From NCBI GenBank assembly GCA_029718625.1, contig CM056389.1:19201521-19265520 (forward strand): a stretch of 64,000 nt of DNA, in the 5' to 3' direction. A model generated the notes under the pieces. The model did no database searches and was not told the DNA's origin. It was given only the letters and a program-made list of their open reading frames with translations. Made by a program: the position numbers and the translations under genes. This DNA is from Synaphobranchus kaupii. Lineage: Eukaryota; Chordata; Actinopteri; Anguilliformes; Synaphobranchidae. Positions within the stretch are counted from its first letter, which is position 1, and every line of letters begins with the position of its first letter. Shown here piece by piece: positions 24,156-34,138 of the stretch.

Positions 24156-24262
24156 GGCACTGTTGGCTGATACAATACTAAGTGGGAATGCTGAGACCTT
24201 GCTCAAACAGTCCATGATCATGGCCAACCCCATATCCTCCAGGAGACTCAGAAGTGATGCAG
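24156..24262 (+). CDS. Gene A exon 6
   Basis: A 107-base exon from acceptor ctctccag (24155) to donor GCAG|GTACAC (24262/24263). It enters with one base completing Arg and leaves one base. It encodes ALLADTILSGNAETLLKQSM and then IMANPISSRRLRSDA, a predicted helical pair with no named family. The - strand paralogue at 56972-57078 has identical length and splice phases, differing by only about two residues. Confidence 0.72.
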
Positions 24263-24366
24263 GTACACTGTTCATACATTAGTTTATCCAAACACCAGAC
24301 TGACTGCATTGGACCTGAATGAACTAGATTAAAATGTAGAAATGCAAAGGTTACAAGCTATTGAAT

Positions 24367-24494
24367 TATTAGTGGGCTAGCTGAAAGAGCACAATCACTT
24401 TGTTCTTAGTCTAACTTTATTAGTGGGCTAGCTGTAAGAGCACAATCACTTTGTTCTTAGTCTAACTTTATTAGTGGGCTAGCTGTAAGCTGTA
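24367..24494 (+). repeat. 51-bp tandem repeat
   Basis: About 2.5 copies of attagtgggctagctgtaag followed by agcacaatcactttgttctt and agtctaacttt. The word gtgggctagctg also forms the core of the 22-bp minisatellite of the same intron, in the opposite orientation. Confidence 0.85.
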
Positions 24495-25704
24495 AAATTA
24501 TTATTCCTGTCACAGTTGTCATAGATCATGGAACCAACATCAATAGATATGTCTTCTTTGGGACTAGAAATAATTCCATAGAACCCACAATGTCCTTGAA
24601 ATTGGCTTTTCCACCATTTAGAATTTTTTGAAAAACCTTTAAATGATATCTCTTCCTAAATCATTTGACATATCAACATGGAACTTTGACCAAATTGGAA
24701 TGGAAGGTCCTCTAAAAAGTTACTGTAAAGAAAGTTGAAACTCAAAACAAGACTAGGCAAGCCTAGCTCAGCTCCGACTCCTGTATGCAGCCAGTGGGGA
24801 ACATTTGACAAAGCACGGCGGATATTGTTCTGGAACATGCAGGTTGGCCTGCATACCGGGACAACGGAGTGCATCTGATTCTCAAAGGTGTGTGTGTGGG
24901 TCAGAGTATGTGAGCGGGAGCGAGCGAGGAGGGGAAGCAGGCGTTTTTAATTACAATGATGAGCACTATTTGAACGTTACCACTTCGTTCTAATAACGTT
25001 ACCGGTCTAAATGTATTTTATATATTGTGATAAAATGAAAACATGGGTTAGGGCATTAGGACAGATTAATTTATCGAATAGCTTTTTTCACTTTAACATC
25101 TCTGTGGTAGGATAAGGCAGAGGTGACAAGATAAAATAGCAATCACGCGGCTGTTTTGTAAAAGCGTGTGTTCCCATTGAAACATGTGTGTGGGATGTGT
25201 GTGTCTTGGAGACGTAGAGCAAATTTTCATGAAGTAGCCCACATTATTTCCTCTAGTCTACAACCAAGCAATAGTGCGACATTATTTGAATTGCACACAC
25301 ACACGCATGGTACAAGCGTTAAGACAAAATATTACAGGTCTAAGTGTAGGGTATGCAATTTATATATTGTGATGAAAATGGACATCACATTTTTTTTTAG
25401 ATACATTAGTTTAGTTCTTAAAATATTAATTTATTAATCATTTTGTTAGCCTATATGGAGAGTTGAAGTTGTTTTAATGACCTGTTGACATTTTCTGTAC
25501 ACAGAGGATGCACACCATTGACAGCATTCTCGCAAGTTTCTTTACTTGCTGAAAAACAATATCTCAATAACAATATCCTCTTATCTACTCGGAGATTGTC
25601 TCCACTCCTCTCCAGAATAGAATGTTTACTGAACGGCAGCGTCCAGACAGAACAAATCAATTCCAACAGTAGCTTATGACACCCGCAGATAGCCGACATA
25701 CATT
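24495..25704. other. Intron 6 sequence, nothing recognised
   Basis: Non-coding. Short stretches around 25340-25440 match arm B around 56700-56880 in reverse complement (for example the taggcta/caattt-atatattg words). No gene or element end was recognised. Confidence 0.45.
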
Positions 25705-26674
25705 GGGCTTCAAACCAGCGCAAGGGGACGGTATAGTCAAACGCAAGCTTGTTGACAGCATCAACGTCTTAAAACTGGCGCTATGGCGTTTCTCAGCAAT
25801 ACCGCTAGGATCAACAAATTCTCAACATAACATCCTTTCGCTTGCGCTGCAGTGGGATGGGTGGCGCTGTCTGGGGCGTGTTCTAAAATACTTTCGGCTC
25901 AGTGACAATTTGAACCAATGAAAACCCATTGCGTTATGATCAACTGGAACCACCTCTTAGCGGCAACGCAATAGACTCTGGCAATTTGGAAACTTATTCG
26001 TCATGTAGTTCTATGTAGTGTCTATAGGTGATGCCAACATTACACTTACATTTAATGAACAAATAGCCTATAATTATTATTAATTAATTAATTTTAATTT
26101 AAACTACTAGAATTAAACAGGACAGCTTACAAGAAACTTGCGATCATGTAGGCCAATAGCCTATAATATATAAATTACACATTGACACAGTTGAATCATA
26201 AGCCTACCATTTGAATCATAAGTATGCCTACATCACCTAATGTAGGCTAATTAATGCATTCGCCACCTCCTCCCGTGCCTTCCGAACTTCTGGGAGACGA
26301 GGTGGTGTGGATTGTGATCCATAAATTACTACAGTCCTAGCCTGTACTTCTGTTGCAAGTATGTCTGATTCCTGTGCGGAAAATCGCTCTTGTCGTTGAC
26401 GGTCCAGTGCGTTTGGGTTGCTCATTATGAAATTGCATGGAGCGATTGCGTTCCAACTGGCTTTTTTTTAAAGCATGAGAACAACAATTTGATTGGCTAC
26501 CATAGAGACACACCTTGGACATTTAAACCCAGCCTTTTAGCAATACCGCCATAAGGTGCGCCAAGATTGCCGTCATGAAATTACCAAATTTCTCGCCGAC
26601 ACGCCCTCAGAGCGATACCGCCAAGCGATTACTCTTGCGTTCACCATTGCGTTTGGTTTATTAAAATAGAGCCC
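25705..26674 (+). mobile_element. PIF/Harbinger element, copy 2
   Basis: Flanked by ATT (25702-25704 and 26675-26677). The right terminus aaaatagagccc is intact. The left terminus is shortened to gggcttcaaaccagcg. Long stretches are nearly identical to copy 1 (18543-19753), but the central transposase segment is missing and a different segment with a - strand open frame is present. Confidence 0.82.
26237..26425 (-). pseudogene. Harbinger accessory Myb/SANT-like protein fragment
   Basis: The - strand frame encodes RFSAQESDILATEVQARTVV and then IYGSQSTPPRLPEVRKAREE. This fits the Myb/SANT-like DNA-binding protein that partners Harbinger transposases. Only about 62 residues remain, ending at the junction where the element is deleted. 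Confidence 0.65.
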
Positions 26675-26677
26675 ATT

Positions 26678-27179
26678 GTCTTTTATGTGGGTGGTTTAGG
26701 TCTGATCGGTTGTTTGTAATGAACGATTATTTTGCTGCCGCCTTTTTACCGTAATTACTTAATGTAGGCATAGTGACCCCTGCTTTTAACAACAAGGAGT
26801 TAGACAGCAAATTTTTACTGTAATTACTAGAAATTTAGGCCTGGCGATTTCAACATGGGGGGGATCAGGCAGCCAGTCAGTTACACACAATGAAATGTTC
26901 AGGCCCGCACACAGCTGCATCCGGGCAAAAATATGGCTGCAGTAAACCAATAAAAATAGATGTGGGCGTGGCTTATCACAAAAATGTTAATAACTCCCAA
27001 GCGGTTTGACATAAAGAAACTTGGTAGGTATATTGCCACTCAAATCAATCTAAAGAATTGGCCCAACTAAAACATAGAGCTATATAGAGGTGCTATAAGG
27101 CATAAATATGTATTTATATATTGATACTTTTTTTTTAATTCAGAAATTCACAAGAAAACACTGTTGTCTTTTAGAGATT
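26678..27179. other. Intron 6 sequence with a MITE-like piece
   Basis: The stretch gtgggcgtggcttatcacaa (about 26957) to cggtttgacataaagaaac resembles the middle of the MITE at 40942-41340 (gtgggcgtggctaattacaa ... cagtttgacagaaag). The ends were not defined. No gene is seen. Confidence 0.45.
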
Positions 27180-29055
27180 TAGAGACCGTCCTTCAGCTAG
27201 CCCATACACCGTCCTTCAGCTAGCCCATACACCTTCCTTCAGCTAGCCCATACAGCTTCCTTCAGTTAGCCCACCCAGGTTCTTCAGCTAGCCTAAACAG
27301 CTTATTTAGCCCACACAGCTGCTTCAGCTAGCCAACACAGCTGCTTCAGCTAGCCAACACAGCTGCTTCAGCTAGCCAACACAGCTTCTTCAGCTAGCCC
27401 ACACAGCTTCCTTCAGCTAGCCCACATAGCTGCTTCAGCTAGCCCATACAGCTTCCTTCAGCTAGCCCACCCAGCTTCTTCAGCTAGCCCACACAACTTC
27501 TTCAGCTAGCCCACACAGCTTCCTTCAGCTAGCCCATACAGCTTCTTCAGCTAGCCCACACAGCTGCTTCAGCTAGCCCACCCAGCTTCTTCAGCTAGCC
27601 CACCCAGCTTCTTCAGCTAGCCCACACAGCTGCTTCAGCTAGCCCACACAGCTGCGTCAGCTAGCCCACACAGCTTCCTTCAGCTAGCACATACAGCTTC
27701 TTCAGCTAGCCCACACAGCTGCTTCAGCTAGCCCACACAGCTTCTTCAGCTAGCCCACCCAGCTTCTTCAGCTTGCCCATACAGCTTCTTCAGCTAGCCC
27801 ACACAACTTCTTCAGCTGGCCCACACAGCTTCCTTCAGCTAGCCCACACAGCTTCTTCAGCGAGCCCACACAACTTCTTCAGCTAGCCCACACAGCTTCT
27901 TCAGGCTTCTTCAGCTAGCCCACACAGCTTCCTTCAGCTAGCCCACACAGCTTCTTCAGCTAGCCTACCTAGGTTCTTCAGCTAGCCCATACAGCTTCTT
28001 CAGCCCACACAGCTGCTTCAGCTAGCCCACACAGCTTCTTCAGCGAGCCCACACAGCTTCTTCAGCTAGCCCACCCAGCTGCTTCGGCTAGCCCACACAG
28101 CTTCTTCAGCTTGCCCACACAGCTTCTTCAGCTTGCCCACAGCTTCCTTCAGCAAGCCCACACAGCTGGTTCAGCTAGCCCACACAGCTGCTTCAGCGAG
28201 CCCACACAGCTGCTTCAGCGAGCCCACACAGCTTCTTCGGCTAGCCCACACAGCTGCTTCGGCTAGCCCACACAACTTATTCAGCTAGCCCACACAGCTT
28301 CTTCAGCTAGCCCACACAGCTTCCTTCAGCTAGCCCACACAGCTTCCTTCAGCTAGCCCACACAGCTTCCTTCAGCTAGCCCACACAGCTTCTTCAGCTA
28401 GCCCACCCAGGTTCTTCAGCTAGCCCACACAGCTGCTTCAGCGAGCCCACACAGCTTCTTCAGCTAGCCCACCCAGCTGCTTCGGCTAGCCCACACAGCT
28501 TCTTCAGCTTGCCCACACAGCTTCCTTCAGCTAGCCCACACACCTGGTTCAGCTAGCCCACACAGCTTCTTCAGCTAGCCCACACAGCTTCTTCAGCGAG
28601 CCCACACAGCTTCTTCAGCTAGCCCACCCAGCTGCTTCGGCTAGCCCACACAGCTTCTTCAGCTTGCCCACACAGCTTCCTTCAGCTAGCCCACACACCT
28701 GGTTCAGCTAGCCCACACAGCTGGTTCAGCTAGCCCACACAGCTGCTTTAGCTAGCCCACGCAGCTTCTTCAGCTAGCCCACGCAGCTTCTTCAGCTTGC
28801 CCACACAGCTGCTTCAGCTAGCCCACACAGCTTCTTCAGCTAGCCCACATAACTGCTTCAGCTAGCCCACACAGCTGCTTCAGCTAGCCCACACAGCTGC
28901 TTCAGCTAGCCCACACAGCTGCTTCAGCTAGCACACACAGCTTCTTCAGCGAGCCCACACAGGTTCTTCAGCTAGCCCACCCAGCTGCTTCGGCTAGCCC
29001 ACACAGCTGCTTCAGCTAGCCCACACAGCTTCTTCAGCTAGCCCACACAGCTTCC
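27180..29055 (+). repeat. 22-bp minisatellite array A
   Basis: About 85 copies of a 21-23-bp unit, agcttcttcagctagcccac plus ac, with variants ttcc, tgc, gcg and ccc. Every full unit holds the palindrome GCTAGC. The array lies in the last intron of gene A, 110 bases before exon 7. The same unit in reverse complement forms the array at 54985-56585 in the paralogue. Confidence 0.95.
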
Positions 29056-29165
29056 TTCTGTCATACTGTAGGTAGGAATGCTGTATACTTCAGCCTTCCA
29101 GTTTAATTGAATTCCAAGAAGTATTGCTTTTGTTGTGAAAAGTTTTGTTCATATCTTTGCTCTAG

Positions 29166-29530
29166 ATATACAACGTAGTTCAATCGCGGGGCAGGTTAAA
29201 AGCCTGTCAGATGACGGAACAAACTGTTACTACAAGTTCAGTTACAACACGATAATCGGAGAGTACCAGAAGAAGGGCATCATTGAGCAGGACACTGTGG
29301 ATAGGCTGAAGACATGGGTGAAAGAAGATCGGCACCTGAACAGAAATACACCTGAGTACAAACAGATACTTCAGCGCATCAGACCTGAGGGCCAGTCTCG
29401 TCACCAAGTCACCTCTTCTCAAGTCTCAAGAACTTTGCTTGTTCTATTTAACTTGTTTTTTTTTTTTATTGGTTATTTCATAGTTCAGAATGTATTGCTG
29501 ACTGTGTGTACTATTCATGTTCATTACTAG
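29166..29530 (+). CDS. Gene A last exon (exon 7), C-terminus altered by inserted sequence
   Basis: Acceptor tttgctctag (29165) matches the phase of exon 6. It encodes SIAGQVKSLSDDGTNCYYKF, then EYQKKGIIEQDTVDRLKTWV and NRNTPEYKQILQRIRPEG up to about 29392. From there it departs from the paralogue, which ends 12 residues later. Here the frame runs on through a hydrophobic stretch and stops at TAG 29528-29530, inside a retroposon-like sequence. The conserved part is probably real coding sequence. The tail after 29392 probably is not ancestral. Confidence 0.7.
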
Positions 29531-29662
29531 GGATAGCTCCTACGCTGTGAGAAAGTTGTGCTTTGTCGGATCTGCTTTGTAGTCACGTCAATGACCTTCA
29601 ATATGCACTTATTGTGCGTCGCTTTGGATAAGAGCGTCTGCCAAATAAATGTAATGTAATTT
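29480..29662 (+). mobile_element. 3' portion of an L2-tailed retroposon
   Basis: It contains ttcattactagggatagctc and the tail gtcgctttggataagagcgt followed by ctgccaaataaatgtaatgt, ending in AATGT repeats. A related copy sits at about 61470-61646. It supplies the stop codon of the last gene A exon. Confidence 0.65.
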
Positions 29663-29887
29663 AGTGAAGTCTCACATCCCATAGTTCATAGCACATATAA
29701 ATTCACCAGAAAACCTAGAACATTATCTATCTATTATATATTAAAATAACTAGCCACCACAGTTATTTGTCTGATTCAAGTTTATTTAATATATTCCTGT
29801 ATTTAGCTTTTCACGTAATAATGACAGTGTAGCAGCAAGGTGCTCATTTTAAAACAGTTAAACAGACACAGAGACACCCCACATTTA

Positions 29888-30776
29888 CAGTGCATCCGGA
29901 AAGTATTCACAGCGCTTCACTTTTTCCACATTTTGTTCTATTACAGCCTTATTCCAAAATTGATTAAATTCATTTTGAATGGATCTCTATGGAAATTTGG
30001 GGGTGAGACTAGATTCAACTGCAAATTACACTGGTACAGTATGGAACACATAGCTGGCTAAATGGCTGTAAGTTATCAAGGGTCTGAGCTATCAAACGAG
30101 CCCCAAACCATCACTCTGTTGCCAGATATGGAGTAGATGTGGATGAATCACTGCAAGGGTTATTTCTCATTTCGGACTCATTTTCCTATAGAACTCTATG
30201 GGGAAAAAAGTCAGGAGAAACAACCCTTAAAGTGATCCATTCACATCTACTCCATATCTGGCAACAGAGTGATGGTTTGGGGCTCGTTTGATAGCTCAGA
30301 CCCTTGATAACTTACAGCCATTTAGCCAGCCATGTGTTCCATACTATACCAGTGTAATTTACAGCTGAATCTAGTCTCACCCCCCAATTTCCATAGAGAT
30401 CCATTCAAATGCAGAGAGGTTATAGTATCGCTTGTAACAGTACCTGAAAATAAGATATCGACAGTTTTTTGATGTTGATGGTCACAGACTTCAGGAAGTA
30501 ACAGCATGTAAAGGATATGCGACCAAATATGAAATATGATACTTTAAAAATACGTTAAAGCAAAGGGTATGAATATTTATGTAAATGAGAAATTTTAGTT
30601 TTTTATTTTTAATAAATTTGCAAAAATCTCAAAAAAACTTTTTTTACATTGTCATTATGGGGTGTTGTGTGTAGAATTTTGAGGGAAAAAATTTATTTAA
30701 TCAATTTTGGAATAAGGCTGTAACAGAACAAAATGTGGAAAAAGTGAAGTGCTGTGAATACTTTCCGGATGCACTG
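29888..30776 (+). mobile_element. Tc1-like MITE with a nested palindromic element
   Basis: The terminal inverted repeats of about 80 bp begin cagtgcatccggaaagtatt at 29888 and end with aatactttccggatgcactg at 30776. TA flanks them on both sides. Both arms contain the attttgttctattacagcct type sequence. The interior from about 29968 to 30540 is a copy of the palindromic element also found at 21862-22772, with inverted arms of about 230 bp. Confidence 0.82.
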
Positions 30777-30787
30777 TATATGTGTGC

Positions 30788-30802
30788 ATTTCTGTGTGTA
30801 TG

Positions 30803-30840
<38 letters not shown>

Positions 30841-30842
30841 TG
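30788..30842. repeat. (GT)n microsatellite
   Basis: An interrupted GT run, longest stretch about 30 bases. Confidence 0.9.
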
Positions 30843-30858
30843 ATTGAGTGTGTGGAGC

Positions 30859-31134
30859 TCATTTCTGCAGCACTGTGAAAGGTATATTTTCCCTGTGTTT
30901 CAGGTCCTCTTTAAGGCTGGTAAAATAATCTACTCTCAGCTGTAGAGGGGACAGCCTCTCGTATTTACTCCATGTAGGGGTGGCTTCGGTATGCACACAA
31001 GGGATATTGCCAGCTTTGCTTGTGCACACTATGCTGTCCATACTGTGGTCCCCTTGTAGTAGTATAGATGAGGTACTCTGCAGTACAGGAATCACTGAGT
31101 ATTGATATGTTACAGCAGTGGTGAAACCAGACAT
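30859..31134 (-). other. Uncharacterised open frame, possibly an exon or domesticated fragment
   Basis: A 91-codon - strand frame with balanced composition (LSPLQLRVDYFTSLKEDLKH near its end, VCTSKAGNIPCVHTEATPTW in the middle). The upstream + strand sequence ccctgtgtttcag resembles a splice acceptor for the other strand instead. I do not recognise the family. It may be chance or an old element. Confidence 0.2.
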
Positions 31135-31660
31135 CTCTCACATTTGATCGTAAATTCATAATATAGCCTTATATGTACCCCTTTTCCCAATTTGACTAAT
31201 TTCACTCTACAAAGTCTAGGCTATAGGCTCTAATAAAAGTAGTTGCACAATTTGCAAATTTCAGAACGGTTATCATTGCAATGTATCTGACAAGCAGCAT
31301 TGATAAGGAAATGTTAGTTACCAGCATTTTGTTTTAGACATGCAGCGATCGATAGCTGTGCCTCATTGCCCAGTGGGGACAGGAGCAGCAAATCAATCTA
31401 CTTTGTTTCACACAGCTATAACACTACATTTACATCACTGACAGTTCTTGACATCTGACTACAAAGCAGCCCGATTATGCAAGCAAACCAGATTTTTTTT
31501 TTCTGACAAGAGCGTCATGTTTATTTCTCACAGGAAGTCATTTATTTTATATACAAGATGAACACATCAGCATGTCAGTAGCTCTTGTGATGAAAGATTC
31601 CTTCCTGTCTGAAGACAATATTTTTTTGTAGTTCGAGAACAATGTTGTTATTTTTCTTTT
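31135..31660. other. Intergenic sequence, nothing recognised
   Basis: AT-rich, without coding potential or identifiable repeat termini. It lies between the open frame above and the 3' end of the Tx1-type LINE. Confidence 0.45.
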
Positions 31661-31671
31661 TTCTATTTCCC

Positions 31672-33264
31672 TCAGAGGCACACATTGTAGCCCGCCTCAT
31701 TATCAACTGCACAAATCGCCTCATTTACACACCAGATTTCTTTGAAATTATTTACATTGCTATGCAATTTAAAATACACATATTCAATCTTAAGCCGTTC
31801 CAAAGCCATCCCCCTAAAAACCAGCAATGGATCAGTTACCTGCCCCTCTTTTATTTTGTTTTTCCTTGTGAGCCATATTGCGAGCTTGGCTTGTCCAAAT
31901 AAAAAATTAACTATTTGTAGCCTGTGCTTGTGCTTGTGCTTGACACTGTACCCTGGACCCATGATAAAAACCCCCATATCAAAAACCACCCCAAGCCTCC
32001 CACACAAGTTCTTCAGCAACGCAAATAAGGCTGACAAGCACTCACAATGGGCAAACAGGTGGAACACCGATTCCCCTTCCCCACAGAAGGGGCAGCCCTC
32101 CCCCAGTGCATGGTCAATGTGTGCCAGGTGCCTGTTGGTGGCTATGGCTCCATGTATAATCCTCCACTGGAGGTCCCCTGACCGCTTTGGTACTGGAGTT
32201 TTATAGATCAACCTCCAGTTTTTTCATGAGGGGGTAAAATTTGACCCCAACCCCTGCCAAACACCTGCCTGCACCTGCCCCAAAGAGAGAAGGTGCCAAA
32301 CCTTTATACATACTGTGTACAAGGCCCTCTTGCTTATCACCTTAAAATCGCCCAACAAAGGAGTCCTAAAAGTTAAAAGTTTCCCCTGTTCCTCTTGCCA
32401 TTCTCCCACCGCCGCCTGCACATGAATGGGGGGGAACACAGGGGCCTCAGTGAATGAAGGTGTCAGAGTTCTGTCTTCTCCAGCCAAGGCAGACACCACC
32501 GTGTTCACTCTAAAAAGGATCTTCTCTACCAGCCGCACAGAGTGCACCCCCGTCTGTGCGGCAATGTCCACTGCATCCCTCCAGCCACCGCATTCCCAGC
32601 TCCGCAAATGTTCCAGCTTTGTGATCCCGGCCCGCACAAAGGAGCTCCTAAGGCCGGCAGACACTAATGACAGTCCCAGCAGCGGGTTGTGGAACAGCGG
32701 CTCCTCTGTCCCCCAAAGGGTCCCCCGCTGCATGGTAAATATGCCTGACCATGCCCTCAGCACAGAGGCATAGAAATCGGAAATGCCTGCAATCCATGGC
32801 CCCTGTAAGTCAGTCAGGAAAAGTTGCAAATCCAACCCCAAAGCACCTGCCTTCCTCAGCAGAGCACAGGCGGTCTCCCTCCAGCTCACATCTGCATGGT
32901 AAAGAAGCCTCTGTGCAGCTTGTAAGCGGAATGCCATCACTCGGCTCTCCAGGTCAATGAGACCCTGCCCTCCTTCATGTACGGGCAGATACAGCACTGC
33001 TGCCCTGAGCCAGTGCTGCCCCGACCAGAAAAAGTTCACAATGTTCCTTTGTAGAGCCCTTAGAAAGTCCTTTGGTGGGGTTAAAACCACAAGCTTATGC
33101 CAGAGGGCAGAAGCCACTAAATTGTTAAGGATTAGCACCCTCCCCCTATAAGACACCTGTGAGAGGAGCCATTTCCACCGAGACATCCTGGCACACGCTT
33201 TGTCCAATGCACCTTCCCAGTTTTTCAAGGTGTACTGCTTTGTCCCTAGATAGACCCCCAACAC
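31672..33264 (-). pseudogene. LINE ORF2 C-terminal region (second element)
   Basis: The frame 33264-32224 encodes the region after the polymerase (KACARMSRWKWLLSQVSYRG, NIVNFFWSGQHWL). The frame 32211-31672 carries the terminal CPFCGEGESVFHLFAHC motif typical of zf-RVT tails. The two frames are separated by a stop or frameshift near 32215. The 3' boundary of the element is close to 31670. Confidence 0.78.
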
Positions 33265-33291
33265 CTTCAGCCCCTCTCTCCTCCAGGCTAG

Positions 33292-33512
33292 GGGACGGTA
33301 GTGTAGTATAATGGTTAAGGAACTGGACTTGTAACCGAAAGGTTGCAGGTTCGATTCCCAGGTAGGACACTGCCGTTGTACCCTTGAGCAAGGTACTTAA
33401 CCTGAATTGCTTCAGTATATATCCAGCTGTATAAATGGATAAATGTAATAAGAAGTTGTGTAAGTCGCTCTGGATAAGAGCGTCTGCTAAATGCCTATAA
33501 TGTATAATGTAG
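33292..33512 (+). mobile_element. tRNA-derived SINE (family 2)
   Basis: The head gtgtagtataatggttaagg then aactggacttgtaaccgaaa and ggttgcaggttcgattccc resembles a tRNA, with a B-box GGTTCGATTCC. The tail gtcgctctggataagagcgt is of the L2-mobilised type. It interrupts the reverse transcriptase of the LINE. A second copy is at 57954-58171. Confidence 0.88.
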
Positions 33513-34138
33513 GTTTTCTGGCAGCCTGGGAGGAGGCCTACCCTGCCATGCCCCACAAAGCAGGGCCTCGCTCTTCTCCCAGTTAACCCCCGCGGCAGAG
33601 GCCTGCTCATATGTATTGATACAGCCTACCAGAGCATGTAGGTCCTCCCGATCCCTTACAATTACTGTAATATCATCTGCATAGGCTGAAACCTTTATTT
33701 CCTCCTTGTCTAAACCCATGCCTGGCCCCCCCAGACCCCTCAGTCTATGCCTTATCTGGCACAGCAGTGGCTCAATGCTAATGTGTAAAGAAGGCCTGAC
33801 AAAGGGCATCCTTGCCTGATTCCTCTCTGCACCCTTATTGGTCTACTGAGACCCCCCGCTACCTTTACTAGGCAGGACACATCTTTGTATAACAGTGTCA
33901 TCCATGAAACAAATCCCTCCCCAAACCCAAAGGCCTTCAAGGTGTCCATCAGATACCCATGATCAACCCTATCAAAAGCTTTTTCCTGATCTATGGCCAG
34001 TAAGCCAAAGTTCAGGTCGCACTTTTCCGCCAATTCCATCACATCTCTAATTAAAAACAGGTTATCCCTGATTGTATGTTCAGGGATGCAGTACGACTGA
34101 TCTTTATGTACAAGTTTTATGTACAAGTCTATTAGCAA
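33495..34138 (-). pseudogene. LINE ORF2 reverse transcriptase, second element
   Basis: Two overlapping frames (34138-33752 and 33809-33495) hold IDQEKAFDRVDHGYLMDTLK, RGIRQGCPLSGLLYTLA and a KVSAYADDI box (YADD at 33672-33683). A frameshift near 33780 breaks the polymerase. It continues the frame that ends at 34104. Confidence 0.8.

Larger units (their letters stand above)
20660..29392 (+). repeat. Arm A of an inverted segmental duplication
   Basis: This segment (exons 5, 6 and 7 of gene A plus introns) recurs in reverse complement at about 54650-63767. Homology is visible in the exons, in intron sequence such as 21120-21480 against 62930-63290 and 22775-23340 against 57400-57945, and in the 22-bp minisatellite. 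Arm A alone carries the Harbinger copy at 25705. Arm B alone carries a Gypsy remnant and two SINEs. Confidence 0.85.
796..29530 (+). other. Gene A: multi-exon SecA-like ATPase gene (5' end outside window)
   Basis: Assembled from splice signals and reading phase. Exons: about 796-1781, 3942-9358, 9517-9736, 13319-13598, (possibly one near 20374-20488), 20868-21095, 24156-24262 and 29166-29530. Phases agree at every junction except exon 4 to exon 5, where one leftover base meets an exon that needs two. The product would exceed 2,400 residues: charged coiled coil, SecA-type DEAD motor, hydrophobic segment, OTU-like Cys motif, then an HNH-like DHFIP module. I know of uncharacterised SecA-like proteins in fish and invertebrate animals, and this appears to be one. 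The function is unknown. Exon boundaries are inferred, with no transcript evidence. Confidence 0.7.

Noticed and set aside
27180..29055. Possible CRISPR-like array
   Set aside because: Units are contiguous 21-23-bp minisatellite repeats without unique spacers, in a vertebrate intron.
31742..32206. + strand frame opposite the LINE C-terminal region
   Set aside because: Shadow of the - strand zf-RVT region, which has recognisable LINE motifs.
33294..33370. tRNA gene
   Set aside because: The tRNA-like head lacks a proper acceptor stem end and continues directly into a SINE body and L2-type tail. A second dispersed copy with a target duplication lies at 57954.
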